From Saxidomus purpurata (lineage: Eukaryota > Mollusca > Bivalvia > Venerida > Veneridae), in the NCBI GenBank assembly GCA_022818135.1, contig JAFMSR010000002.1, positions 45,050,699 to 45,114,698 of the forward strand: DNA of 64,000 bases, in the 5' to 3' direction. The stretch's first letter is position 1, and every line of letters starts with the position of its first letter. The notes beneath the pieces were generated by a model. That model did no database searches, was not told the DNA's origin, and was given only the letters and a program-made list of their open reading frames with translations. Shown here piece after piece: positions 26,901 through 37,386 of this stretch. The position numbers and the translations under genes were made by a program.

Positions 26901-29900
26901 AATTTCAAAGAGATGGGACTTTAAATAAAGTTGGAATAAATGTGCTCTAGAGATTCAAAAAAAGATTATGGTTTTAATACATAGATATATAAGAACTAAA
27001 AGAGAACATAAATCGAGATTCATGATATCTAATGATGAGTACCAAATGAGTGTTTGAGAGAAAATTTAATACAGTGCTTTTGAATTGATATGACTGAAGA
27101 CAATAGAAATAGACCATTTCCGGATTGCCAGACGGGAAACCAATTATCCTGAGATAAGAAAGAGAGATGAAATGGCAAAGCAGAGACGTTGGGTGTCTGA
27201 TCTTCGTACTTAACATCCGTCTGAACAGTGTTTCAGTATTCTAATTAGTCAGTTTACCTAACCATTGTTCATGGGAAGGACAAGTATAAGACACTAATCT
27301 CAGTAAGAAAATGCCAAAATTCTCGCCTACAAGAGTCGGGTAAGTAGAAGGCTCAAACCCGTGAGCCTCCGTGAGGTTTAGTGATTCAAAGTCAGCCACC
27401 TGAGCGAGCTGGTTTCGTGAGGTCAGCTCCAGTCCAACGGGGTTCGAACGTTAGGATTGAACTGCTACACTTTCTTTTTCCACACCGACAAAACTTTTTA
27501 ATCATTTTATAGTCTGACAGTCTTGTGAATCTAAACTTCTCAATTAGTTTTTGGTCTAAATAATTACTAGATCTAGTATTAAAATACGGAAAATGCAGGT
27601 TTCTGGCTATGAATGACCTTTTTAAGTACATGTACATTAAGTTCTATTTTTAACTCAGTCATTTTACTTGAATAAATAGAATATACTTACGCTCATACAT
27701 GGCGACAGAGGTTTCCAGGTGTGAATACCCTTTACGAGATTTAGGCCTTCTAGGGGGAAATGCACCTGCCCTATGTTACAGTGTCGCGAGAATTTATCAA
27801 AGTCTTTAATCAGAATCTCTAGTGTCCTTTCTCCTGCCTCTTTAAACGGAATCTCGAACATAAAGTATTCGTTCCATGTCGGATCCTGAGTCTTGCGCTG
27901 TACCGAGGTTTGGTGGGAGTTTTTAGCGTCGGGGATCAGGGACACCCGACAATACGGGTTTGAGTGTGCCATATCTTGTTTATTTTCATCTAGGCAATAC
28001 GGCGGGGGTAGTTCTTTGGCTTCAATGATTTTCACAACCAAAATGTTTGTAGAAACTTCATACTGAAGTCCGAAATGTATCTGACCGAGCTGATATTTCG
28101 ACAGCTTTTCCTCATCAGTCAGACATATCTCTCTGTTTACTTTTTCGGATTCGTATAAGTCTTTTTGAAAGTTTTCTATGGTTATTTCTGTCTCACTAGG
28201 CAGCCGACGACGACCCTGTTTTGGTTGTATTGCTTCTTTGTTAGCCGCCCAAAACTCAATAGGTTTCATATCTATTACCGGCGTCGTCGTCGGTTTACGA
28301 TACTCAAAAGAAAACTGACTCGCTGACGTAGCGGATGACACGGAGTCCGTACGAGACACACTGTCCGATTCTGTACGTTCGCGGACACTTTTTGGTGTAG
28401 AGGACTCATTGGTCGAGCTTGTGGAGTCAAGCCGAGATAAAGAATCGCGGAAAGAATGCTGGATGTCGGACTTTGTTATTTTCTTAGCTGGATGCTGGTT
28501 CTCTTCTTGGCAACAGTCACACCAGCTGTAGTCACAGCAAGCCAAAGACCAGACGCTTTCAAAAATCTTCTTGGCTGTGTTCTGAAAAATAAATAGTACA
28601 AAGAGTAAAATGTCTGGAAATAAGCACAAAATGAATGCTGACTTTGACCGGAGCTTCACCTATGATTTTCTTTGTCACTACTGCTTACAGACGACAACTG
28701 AAAACCACCTTCATAGAAAGATTGATATGTATCCACCCACTTAGTAACTAATTAACTGGACATGGTTTTTATACTTTGCACATCAAATACCAGTATCATT
28801 ACCTATATAGTTATTTTTATAAGGCTAGCACGTGGCCCATCACAGAGGATGCCTGATATAGAAATGGGTGTCGGCCGCTTCTAACATAATTATATACGCT
28901 TTAAACGCGATTTTTTCATCGATTCTCTATGAATAGAATTGTTTTAGAATACAAGATAATAGTCCAGTTATGCAATTGTCCTGCCTCCACTAAGTCTTTT
29001 AATTTCTAATATCGTCTACTTAATTAATCTATCAACATTTTTTTTTGCACAAAATAGCAGGTAAGTATCAAATGTAGATGCCGTATTCCAAGTTGCCGTT
29101 TACGTCAATCACATGCTATAACATTCGGTGCGTTGGCGTATTGGGTAAATGATACATTCAATTAATATGAGAATCAAAGCTAATGTTTGCTACTTCTTCT
29201 CATAAGGGGTATGAATATAAGCAATTATACCCTGCCTACTTTTCTAATATCCTTATTAGACGATCTCAGTGAATCTATTTCAGCCAATCGTTTCTTTTTA
29301 TCAAGAAATGAACGTAAATTACTTTTAACAACCGCAAAAGCAAATTATTTTTTAAAGTATCATCATTTGATGCGGTTTGAGAAGTAATGAAAATTGAATT
29401 GAATTTTATTTTTATTTTCTATGATTCGGTAGAATGTTTGCGCGTTCTTGGAATACCATCACCGATTATGCAACTGACTTGTTTCTGCACTGTTGTGAAA
29501 CTTTACTATTACCGAAGTACATGTACATTTTTGTATATTAACATGTTCTTCGTATGACAAAAGCGTCCTGTTTTAAAGCTAAAGTTTTAAGCTCAGTTTA
29601 AAGTTTTTATTGAAAATCATTACTTTTGTTACTTTGATTTAAGTCAAGACAGGTGCGAGTCGTTCCATTTACCGGTCATACCAAAACCAAAATGGCCGCC
29701 TTCTTTTCATTTGTTACTTTGATTAAATTCAAGGCAAGTGTGAGTAATTCCCTATATACCGGTCTTACCGGTCCTTTATACGGTCCTGTGATATGACCCG
29801 GGCAACGCTACACCGCATACAAATGTTGCCCGTGTAAGGATCAGTTCTATAAGCCTAGCATAAGGTTTGAACCTGAATCAAAAGTAAAATCCGTTCCCCC

Positions 29901-32531
29901 AATCGCAAAAACACACCTACATGTATTCATATCCTACCTTAAATTACCACAGTCACAAGTGAACTCTGCTAACAACGACCAAAGTGAAGAAACACTTACT
30001 GATTGGAATACATATGCAAGCAATAAACAGTAATAAACTAGCTAGACCAACCATTTCCTATCTATGTCTACAGAACACGATTATAGAATTATATTGGGGT
30101 CAATATATAGTTTTGTAAACCCGCGAAAAATGATATTGACCGAGGACTTACATAAGGCTGTAATGTTACAGACATTGGCGCGACAATAACTGGTAATTAA
30201 GTACTAACATAAGTTTTATAGTATTTGGTATGTTTTGTTTAGTTATACAAACAGATTGAAAAGAGATTCTTAAAATGTGCAGGTTTACGTATACTTTTTA
30301 GTTTTAGTAAGTTAATAAAAAGAGAACGTTTAAATATTTTGCAGAATGAAATGAGGCATAGGCCAGTCGCTACCTTAATATATATATAGAGAGGATAATG
30401 CTCTGATAAAGTGTGTGTCAACAACCTTAGAAACACCCTCTAATTGTCCTTTTGCAAGACTTGTTTACTTACTTATGGGAATTTGAACCAAGGTGCTTTT
30501 AGATAATTAATTTGTTTTCATTGGTGAAGGGCAAATTTTCCCAGATAAATTCATTTTCTAAGGTGATGGTTTATACGCCAGATAGCGCAAAATCCCAGCT
30601 TTTGTCCGGATATTTCGCCACATTTTCACGGAGCGTCCGTGCTAAACATCTTTGTTATTGCGAGCTCGATCGATGGCGCTACGTTATTCAATGTCACATC
30701 ATGCTATTGATTTAGTTCCGATAATAAAATAAAATATCAAAACAACCACATGAAAACACTGACATCGATTTTAAAGTAAGAAATACCAAATGTTCGTTGG
30801 TTGCTTAGCAAAGTACGTTGTCAGTTTGCACAATGATTTCTGGAATTAAGCGAAATTGACTGCCATATGGCAATGTCATTTTACAGGGAAAACATGGTTG
30901 ACAATCGTGTTACCGCAATTCATGCGGGGATGAACATTTCTAAAGAACAAATAATACGCTATTTTAAGTCATGGAACATATTCTGAAAAGGAGTACTTTT
31001 AGCCATTAGTCGATACGTTTGATTTAAGATTTAATGTACAATTTGTATTAATTACTGTAATCGATCGTTTGCCTGATGTAAAAGTGCAATTACATTATGG
31101 ATGACAGTTTTTGCGACGACAGAGGCACACACGTCGCAATCGATAATATGGTCAGGTTATGGCAAACATATGTAGAAATATACATGTATTGTCTTGTCAT
31201 AATCATGATACATGTGGCAAACATACGAAAAAAATGTAAATGTTGACAATTTAATTTGTATTTACGTATCTGCTCAAATGTAATGGTATCTAATTTTACA
31301 AGAAAATATCTTTTTATTACAATATCATTTGATAAAAAGTATTACATGTCGAATTCGTATAAAGAAAGATGAATGTCTAAGGTGAAAAACCATAAAAACA
31401 AAATTAAAAATCTTTTGTAAACTTTAAAAAATAGACACAATGAATATTTGTCATTTATCAACTTCATTTATTTTCATAAAAAGTTGGATTTCAAAAAAAG
31501 GAACTAGGAAATTAATTAAATTCTTACCGTTAACAACATGTTGCAATGTCCACTACTGTGCGCGCGGACTCTGGGAAGAATCTGTTGCCTGTCTATCGAT
31601 TTCTTGCGTTATAAACACTTGAAGAATCTCGTATAGAGCTCTGGAGAACACACCAACATCGATAACCTATGATGGACACAAGAGAGAGCTCTCCACATCT
31701 ATAGAACTGTAATGAAAATGAACATTTAATATATATATATATATAACACATTAGGCAGTGATTTAATTCGGTCGCATTCCCATAGGTGTGTTGTTATTGT
31801 AATCTTACCAAGAACTGGTTTCTCAGATAACAGTGGTTGAGATTTTCTGTGACCGCAATTCCTACTGGTAGACTCGTGCAGGTTTTATAACAACCGGAAT
31901 TTGAAATTAGAAGCTACTGGTAATATTATGTAGAAGGTCTTGGCTATACATGCGTCAAACTTATACACCGTAAACATCTCTTTTAGGACAACTATTCTTG
32001 TACTTTTAAATTCAATCAAGGAATTAATGCCGTCATATTGCTAATGTCTTGTACGTAACGGAGAATTACTAGTAACAAGTAAAACAGCGAAAACAATAAT
32101 TTTACCCTTGTGTAACATGTTTACGTACATTTGAGGTAAAGTGTCAATGTGCCATACAATACAGTGATACCCCTACTGATTGATATAAGGTCTCTTAAGG
32201 CGTGCTACCAACCCGGTACCCTGAAAACCCAAGTTTTGTTTCGGACTCTAACCATCAAAATGATGGTCACTTGATGTTGTCATGGTGCAAATAACCTGGT
32301 ATAATTACGCTGTCACATATTATTTGACAAGCGTCCACGATCGATGAATATTTTTGACAACAGGTCAACAGCCAGTAAAAAAATATCGCACCCTCTCTGT
32401 ATAACTATATAGTCCTTTGCGATTTGAACTGTTATACCTACCTCAGTGTGCTGGAAGCCAATTATTTTCGTTTTATCCTCGGGAGGTCGATGGAGTTTTT
32501 CTAGCAAGATGTTTACAGGTGATTCAAACAT
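17760..32531 (-). CDS. SYT17: Synaptotagmin-17 (B/K protein), four-exon model with introns
   Basis: Joining 32442-32531, 27691-28581, 19360-19480 and 17760-18112 gives 484 residues, close to vertebrate SYT17 (about 470). In order it has a cysteine cluster that stands in for the transmembrane helix of other synaptotagmins, a Ser-rich linker with IDMKPIEF, a C2A domain with RQDMAHSNPY-like sequence, and a C2B domain ending in QWHSM and VSPAS. These linker, C2A and tail motifs are characteristic of SYT17. The family acts in membrane trafficking at Golgi and endosomes. C2A has lost two calcium ligands (Asn in SNPY; Cys after SRH), as in SYT17 elsewhere. C2B keeps Asp in TDIIG, SDP, WDY and KDD but has Asn in WDYN. 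Exons 2-4 are secure; exon 1 is inferred. The gene ends inside duplication copy B. Confidence 0.88.
19360..19480 (-). CDS. SYT17: SYT17 exon 3 (C2B N-terminal half)
   Basis: The exon is 121 nt with acceptor ctctttcag and donor G|GTAATT. It encodes DRHDLGELLLSLNYLPSAGR, then LNIDIIKAKQLLQTDIIGGS plus one base of the Asp codon completed by exon 4. The frame enters at phase 0 from exon 2. The segment holds the first C2B calcium-loop Asp (TDIIG). Confidence 0.92.
21175..21335 (-). mobile_element. tRNA-derived SINE remnant, copy B
   Basis: This is the counterpart of 9350-9490. On the minus strand it has a B-box-like block near 'gggctccagcccggcc' and shares 'cccctgtcacagta', 'gaaactgccaa' and 'ctcggaagga'. 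It lies in the SYT17 intron 2 region. Confidence 0.5.
23590..23988 (+). mobile_element. 5'-truncated LINE-like insertion with (AATC)n tail
   Basis: This ~400-bp block interrupts copy B between 'caagttgcaaac' and 'catgaagtcacg', which are adjacent in copy A apart from 'tttgtttttacat'. It is T-rich, ends 'tggtgggaagataaa' and runs into about 11 AATC/ATCA units at 23942-23986. A 3' tail made of a short tandem repeat is typical of several LINE clades (CR1/L2-like). No reverse-transcriptase frame is present. Confidence 0.5.
24645..24833 (-). mobile_element. tRNA-derived SINE, copy B
   Basis: On the minus strand CACGGTAGTCTAGTGGTAAG forms the A-box region and GGGTTCAAGCCCCGG an almost canonical B-box about 45 bases later. 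Homologous to 11885-12025 in copy A. Confidence 0.75.
26191..26757 (+). mobile_element. Interspersed repeat family 1, copy 1 (~570 bp)
   Basis: It starts 'actagatgggtgttcagtag', contains the palindrome TGTTCAGTAGAACA and ends 'tccctatgtatcgcattttctccgaaggggcgacata'-like sequence at 26718-26757. The outer 'gtgtcgcc' and 'ggcgac' are short inverted ends. A second copy lies at 44423-44767. Inside, 'aaagttatagccaacgtta' occurs twice about 170 bp apart. It is non-coding and lies in the SYT17 intron between exons 3 and 2. Confidence 0.75.
27280..27425 (-). mobile_element. tRNA-derived SINE
   Basis: On the minus strand 'agctcgctcaggtggctgac' gives an A-box and 'cacgggtttgagcc' a B-box about 45 bases downstream, followed by 'cttctacttacccgactctt'. 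It lies just downstream of the SYT17 exon 2 donor, inside intron 2. Confidence 0.65.
27691..28581 (-). CDS. SYT17: SYT17 exon 2 (Cys cluster, linker, C2A)
   Basis: The exon is 891 nt (297 codons), phase 0 at both ends, with acceptor tatttatttttcag and donor AGC|GTAAGT. Within the exon, residues 15-24 hold five cysteines (CC...C.CC), a likely palmitoylation cluster. Residues 40-100 are Ser/Thr/Arg-rich, and PVIDMKPIEF is at 101-110. LTDEEKLSKYQLG at 154-166 leads into C2A to about 295. The open frame continues 26 codons upstream past the acceptor, but that part is intron, so the Met at 28659 is not the start. Confidence 0.92.
28582..32441. other. Probable SYT17 intron 1, repeat-bearing
   Basis: No coding sequence is supported. 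Around 29630-29770 a ~75-bp block with 'gttactttgatt.aa' and 'taccggtc.taccg' is repeated twice in tandem. An open frame at 29187-29387 followed by 'aattgaattgaatttt' may be the 3' end of an old LINE. An (AT)n run lies at 31729-31744. Confidence 0.45.
32442..32531 (-). CDS. SYT17: Candidate SYT17 exon 1 (start codon)
   Basis: ATG at 32531 opens 30 codons, MFESPVNILLEKLHRPPEDK then TKIIGFQHTE, ending at a strong donor GAG|GTAGGT in phase 0. That is exactly the phase needed by exon 2. It gives a total of 484 residues, close to the family length. The peptide does not match the vertebrate first exon as I know it, and the base at -3 of the start is not a purine. Other start exons between here and 28.6 kb cannot be excluded. 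Confidence 0.4.
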
Positions 32532-33152
32532 TTATGTTCATTGTGTGATTTAAAACAAAGAAAATTAGGAATGAAATGTCAAATTATACGAAAATCAGTT
32601 GTATCTAACCAATTGAACATAGTTCTAAGCACGGCCTTAAAGTAAAATACATATCAATACAGGAAAACCTGAAGATCTGTTAACTAATTTGAATACCGTA
32701 ATTGCATTCTTTTTAAATGTTTTTTTTTCCGTAATTGCATTTAAATTTTTTCACTGGATCTGTGTAAATTATAGTAAAAAAGAGGCTGGTTCATCCGACA
32801 CACGCTGAAATGTATCATATCTAGATCGGCTTTCTGTTATTAGTGTGTGACCTTTACAAACTAAATAGGAAACTTTTCAATTTCCTTTACCATCCTGTCT
32901 AGAAATTCTAGGTTATCATTTCAACAATGCAGAGCGATGTTGGCAGAAACATTATTGAGGACAAAAGCGCCGTCTGTTCTTTAATGTAACGATCATTCCA
33001 TTGTCTGACAATGGGGTGAGTGTCTTTCTCGTTCTCGCAAGGGTATATGCACTGGACAACATGACGGGAAAACCGTCTTTTCTTAATTAGAAATCCTGGT
33101 ACGAACATTGGAATCAATAAATACAGTTTTTTTACTTTTCAGTATTTTCTTT

Positions 33153-33501
33153 TGAAAGCTGCTCACTCAGATTTTGGTAAAAAAGTAAAGTTCTTCAAAC
33201 TGTATGTAAATAACGTATTGTAGAACATATGGTCATATAACTCCAGTATATATTCATGCCACGTATATCTCTAAATTTCAAAAAATACGCTACCAAATTC
33301 AAAAGCGTTGCAAACGCTTTTGAAATTTCAGTATAAACAGTGTAGCGGTACCGTGTAACCGACATTTTCAATCGATTTCTGCAAATCCCTACCTAGATTT
33401 TTGCTTATATTTTGATTCAAGCCTTTAGTTTTATATTAATAATTAAGTATGTCAAATTAAAAAAAAAAAATTCAACGGTAACTGAGAGCGAGCAGCTTTA
33501 A
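33153..33501. mobile_element. TIR element family 2, copy 1 (~350 bp)
   Basis: The ends 'gaaagctgctcactcag' and 'ctgagagcgagcagctttaa' are inverted repeats. In reverse orientation the inside matches the copy at 63379-63731, sharing 'ctaggtaggga.ttgca', 'cggtaccgctacac' and 'aaaagcg.ttgcaacgctt'. A near-perfect palindrome at about 33295-33330 (centred on gcgttgcaaacgc) sits inside. It is non-coding, and no transposase is present. Confidence 0.8.
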
Positions 33502-34219
33502 AAAGGCTATGAGTATTCTTTGGTTTACAGTAATATTTTTCTTTGTAGAATTGGTACCCAAACTGAGACATAAACACACAACTTTAACCGAATTTTCATC
33601 TAAGTCAAAACACGTGTCATGATTTATTAATTATTGTAATCAGTTAATTAAGTCGAGCAAATGTCTAAGTCGAAAGTCTTACTTGAGTCTTGGTGACACT
33701 AATTAATAAACATTGCCAGCTTTCCCGAGCAAATCGTTGGCTTATTGATGGAATTGTCTCCCATGAAAATATGATATCGACTCAGTCCGGCATGTTTTGT
33801 TACGATAGAAATATAGCTAAAACTTTTCTTAAATTATACTTACTTTTTTGTTACTTATAGCTGCATAATCTTTTCACATATGAGCACAAACTTTAATGTT
33901 TCTTTTTTGAATCGGTGTAAAATGATAATGAAATATAGACAAAACTGTCACTTTAACTCTATATAAGAAGGAAAGCACGTAATTTTAGAAATTTCACCGG
34001 TTTTAAATAGCTTTTAGAATACATTTATATTTCAAGCACAGCATTTGTTCACATATGTGCAGAAACATCAATACAACAATATATGAGGATTCTAATGGTG
34101 TTCTCAGAATTCGAATCATTAATGGTCTCCTTACTTCCTATTTTGGCTAAAATGTATTTTAACAGCTTCATGGGAGAGATGCTGGGATCGGCTTCATACT
34201 CACAAATATTGAGCGATAG

Positions 34220-34310
34220 GCTTGACCTTCAAAATTGACTGATTGATTGATTGATGAGTTGATTGACTGTTTGATTGACTGATTGATCGATAGATTGATT
34301 GATATGTTTG
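34220..34310 (+). repeat. (GATT)n microsatellite
   Basis: Imperfect GATT/GACT units run from 'attgactgattgattgattgatg' through 'gattgattgatatg'. It may be the tail of a retroelement reading from the left, but no coding remnant is recognisable. Confidence 0.7.
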
Positions 34311-34989
34311 AAGAAATTTATTTTTTCACCGGAAACTGTGAACGAACAGCTTTAAGAAGACTGTTAGTTGTATCGTATACCTCTTTAAGAGGCACAAATC
34401 AACTAGATTTAGTCAAGGCAATGATGATTGTTATTATCAGATATACTAGATTACCTTTACGTACAACCCTATGGGTACAAAATTGATTCAAATATGTTTT
34501 TTTTACCTTTTGACCATAGATGACACTACTAAATTCCAATCTAACATTTTGACTATGTTTTAGTAGAATCCAATTGGAAGCATAGTTTAAATCGTATCTA
34601 CAAGGTACTGTTTATGGATGATCTACTCTCCAAGGGTAGTAACAGCAGCTCAACCTGCTTAAAGGAGATGATACTTCCGCCTTGAATTTAAGGTAACTCT
34701 CCCTAATAAAGTGTTACATCCCATTTGGAATGTGGTCACAAGTCTTCCATGGTAAGTGGACCCTGCAAAAACACAACTCTCTGTTTGTATTGCCTGTGAT
34801 CATACATTTCCATGTTCTTCTTTCACAAATGTTCTCCTCTTCCTTTTTCACAAACTCCAAGAGTCTTTTAAATATATAGTGTGTTTTACGTAACAACTAA
34901 ACTATGTAAAATGCTTAATAGCCGTTTTTCTCAATCACTAGTACTATTCCCACCACTTATTTTTTTTATTCTAAAAATAAAAATAAAAA

Positions 34990-35182
34990 TTTAATGATAA
35001 TAATTTTTATGCACTCTCCGCCACTATCACTAAAGGGAGTCTCGAAATCTCGTTTGTGTACTATTCGTGTTGTATATCCTTTTTATTGAGCCTCTGTAAA
35101 CATTGTTACAACAACCCTCATTTTTCATGTAATCGAAGAGGATAATGGTATTTGACTTTGACTTGACTTGACTTGACTTGGA
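34990..35182 (+). mobile_element. LINE 3' end with (TTGAC)n tail
   Basis: The block 'ctctgtaaacattgttacaac ... tcgaagaggataatggtatttgac' has the form of a non-LTR retrotransposon 3' end and runs into TTGAC units at 35153-35180. It is a short 5'-truncated remnant without reverse-transcriptase sequence. Confidence 0.4.
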
Positions 35183-35513
35183 AGCACTCATAATTAAAAA
35201 CCCATCAAACGCATTAATTAGCCAAAAAGATATTTTGTTCCTTTTTGGCAAACCTTTAAACAGATTAAGACCTGACCCCCCAAAAAAAAAACACTAAAGA
35301 GAAGATCAACGTTGTCTCGTGAATCCTCTAAATAAATGAAGACGTTGCACGACTTTCAAAATAGGCCATATGATAAAATAATGATTACAGATTTTGACAC
35401 TGCAAAGTACAAGTACTGATAAATACGTGAGATGTTCATGTACATTTCAACTTCAATTTAAGATCTTTGAAATTGTTTTAACCGTTTCAAATTCGTGACT
35501 ATACACACAAAAA

Positions 35514-37386
35514 ATGGCCGAAAGTAGCAATTTGAAGTGCTGTATCTGCGCTCAGAAAAACATCACAAAAGCAGCCGATAAGTATTGTTTGGGATGTAAG
35601 GATTGTTTCTGTCTACCTTGCACGAACTTACACCGAATGTTTCCGTCAATGAGAGAGCATAAGCTGCTGGAGACAGAATTAACAACAAAGAGGTGCGTTC
35701 TTCACCGAACAAATCTGTTGAACAAGTATTGTGGGAACCATGACCAGGTAGCTTGTGACAGCTGTGTGTTGGTCAACCACAGGTAATTTTTTTGTCAGTA
35801 TGTTCATAGCATTCATGTAGAGTACTTACGTGATACATTGTGTAACTATGTGCATGTAATTCATTGTAGAACTTTGGCGAACTGACGTTCTACATTATAA
35901 CCTTATTAATTAGAATCTACATAATTTATAGAATATTGCCATTGTCATATATGTACTTTCATCTAAAATACCACAGGCTTGAACAACTTGAACAATTTCA
36001 GGGAATGGAAGGCAGATATTAAAAGATACAGGTACATGTATAACATAGTTGTCAAAAAATGAAAACCATCGTCTCTAAACAGTATATGGTAAAATGGCTG
36101 TGAAAGTTTCTTAAAAACCCCGATAGTAAAAATACATGTATACAAATAGGGACGAATAACTTCTTCTTATTATATTGATTCTGATATAAGTCTACAAAAT
36201 CTCGACACAGTTCATGTATACTTATTTCTTTCTTATATTTTATTTTCACAGCACATGCCAGACCATACACAATACTGCCGAAGAAATTGATGAATTATAT
36301 AGGAAATACCAGAAATCATCCTTAGAAGATATCAACAGACAACTGACTTCAGATACAAAGAAAACTAAAGAACAACTCATTGGAGCACTCAAGAATCACA
36401 AGAAAGGGGCAATTGATTCTGTAAGAGCCTTGACAAAGGAGCTGGAAGCTGTACTGGAAAACGAATCCATCAAGGATATTGAAGCAGGGTATAAGAAAGA
36501 TGGAATAAAGCTGCTGAGGAAGGTGAAGAAAGCTGATTCAACAATCAAAATTTTCTTTGAGCATTTTATAGAAGTTGGAAAGGTGCTTCCACTATGTTTA
36601 TATAAAATTGCTAAGCAGAAAGACGTTAATGTAAAGCTTTCCGATGAAACAAATGTATGTGACATATGGGGCTCTTGTATTACTGAGAATGGTTCTTTAC
36701 TGCTGGTAGATTGTAAGCACAAGAAGCTGAAACGTGTGGAATTTTTTTCACTACCTGTCAAAGATCATTTAGATTTAGTGGCACAACCTGCAGCTGTATG
36801 CCAAACCAGTACAACTGAAGCTGCAATCAGTCTGCACAACAACACCATACAGTTTGTCTCCCTTGTAAACAAGCTGACAGCCACCAGAAAACTAACACTG
36901 GATCATGATTGCTGGGGTCTAGCTTGTAAGGATGACAAACTGTTTATATCCGATTGCTATGCTACGGTCTATATCCATGACATGAATGGCAGAATGATTA
37001 ACAAGGTTACAACTGACCAATCAGGCAATGCCATTTTCAAGTTCACCAGACATATCAGTCTCAGTAGCAGTGGGGACATGGTATATGTAGCTGATTACAT
37101 CAAAGGTTTGATAACTCTTGACATGAAGGGAAAATATGTATCAACCTTTAATGATCCGGATTTAGTTGGGTCATGGGGAGTCTGTACAGACAGAAGAGGA
37201 AATGTATTTGCCTGTGGATCGGAAAATTCAAAAATCATTCAGATAAATGAGGAATCCAAAACGAAGGTAGGCGTTATTGGTAAAGTGGAAGACGGTGGTA
37301 CATCAGTTTGCTTTTATCCAAAACAGAACAGACTAGTTGTAACTGTGGCAAACAGGAACAGAATAAAAGTCCATGACCTAGAATAA
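35514..37386 (+). CDS. RING-less TRIM-like B-box / coiled-coil / beta-propeller protein
   Basis: There are two coding exons, 35514-35782 and 36252-37386, joined by GT-AG (cacag|gtaatt; ttttcacag|cac). Together they encode 467 residues. Residues 9-49 form a Cys/His-rich B-box1-like unit (C9, C12, C25, C28, C33, C36, H40, H49). Residues 61-92 form a B-box2: C-x2-H-x8-C-x2-H-x4-C-x2-C-x4-H-x2-C. The splice falls between H89 and C92, so the zinc site exists only after joining. Residues ~95-190 are charged and predicted coiled coil. The remainder has propeller-like blades (GSLLLVD, DKLFISD, DMVYVADY, GNVFACG). No RING precedes the start, so ubiquitin-ligase activity is not implied. Such TRIM/NHL-like genes are greatly expanded in bivalves, with suggested but mostly untested roles in immunity. 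No ortholog name can be given. Confidence 0.88.

Noticed and set aside
28582..28659. N-terminal hydrophobic segment (ILCLFPDILLFVLFIF) as a SYT17 transmembrane helix
   Set aside because: It is the translation of intron sequence upstream of a clear acceptor at 28582-28583. SYT17 uses a cysteine cluster instead of a transmembrane helix.
36396..36761. Minus-strand frame of 121 codons inside the B-box gene
   Set aside because: Shadow frame opposite a well-supported coding exon.
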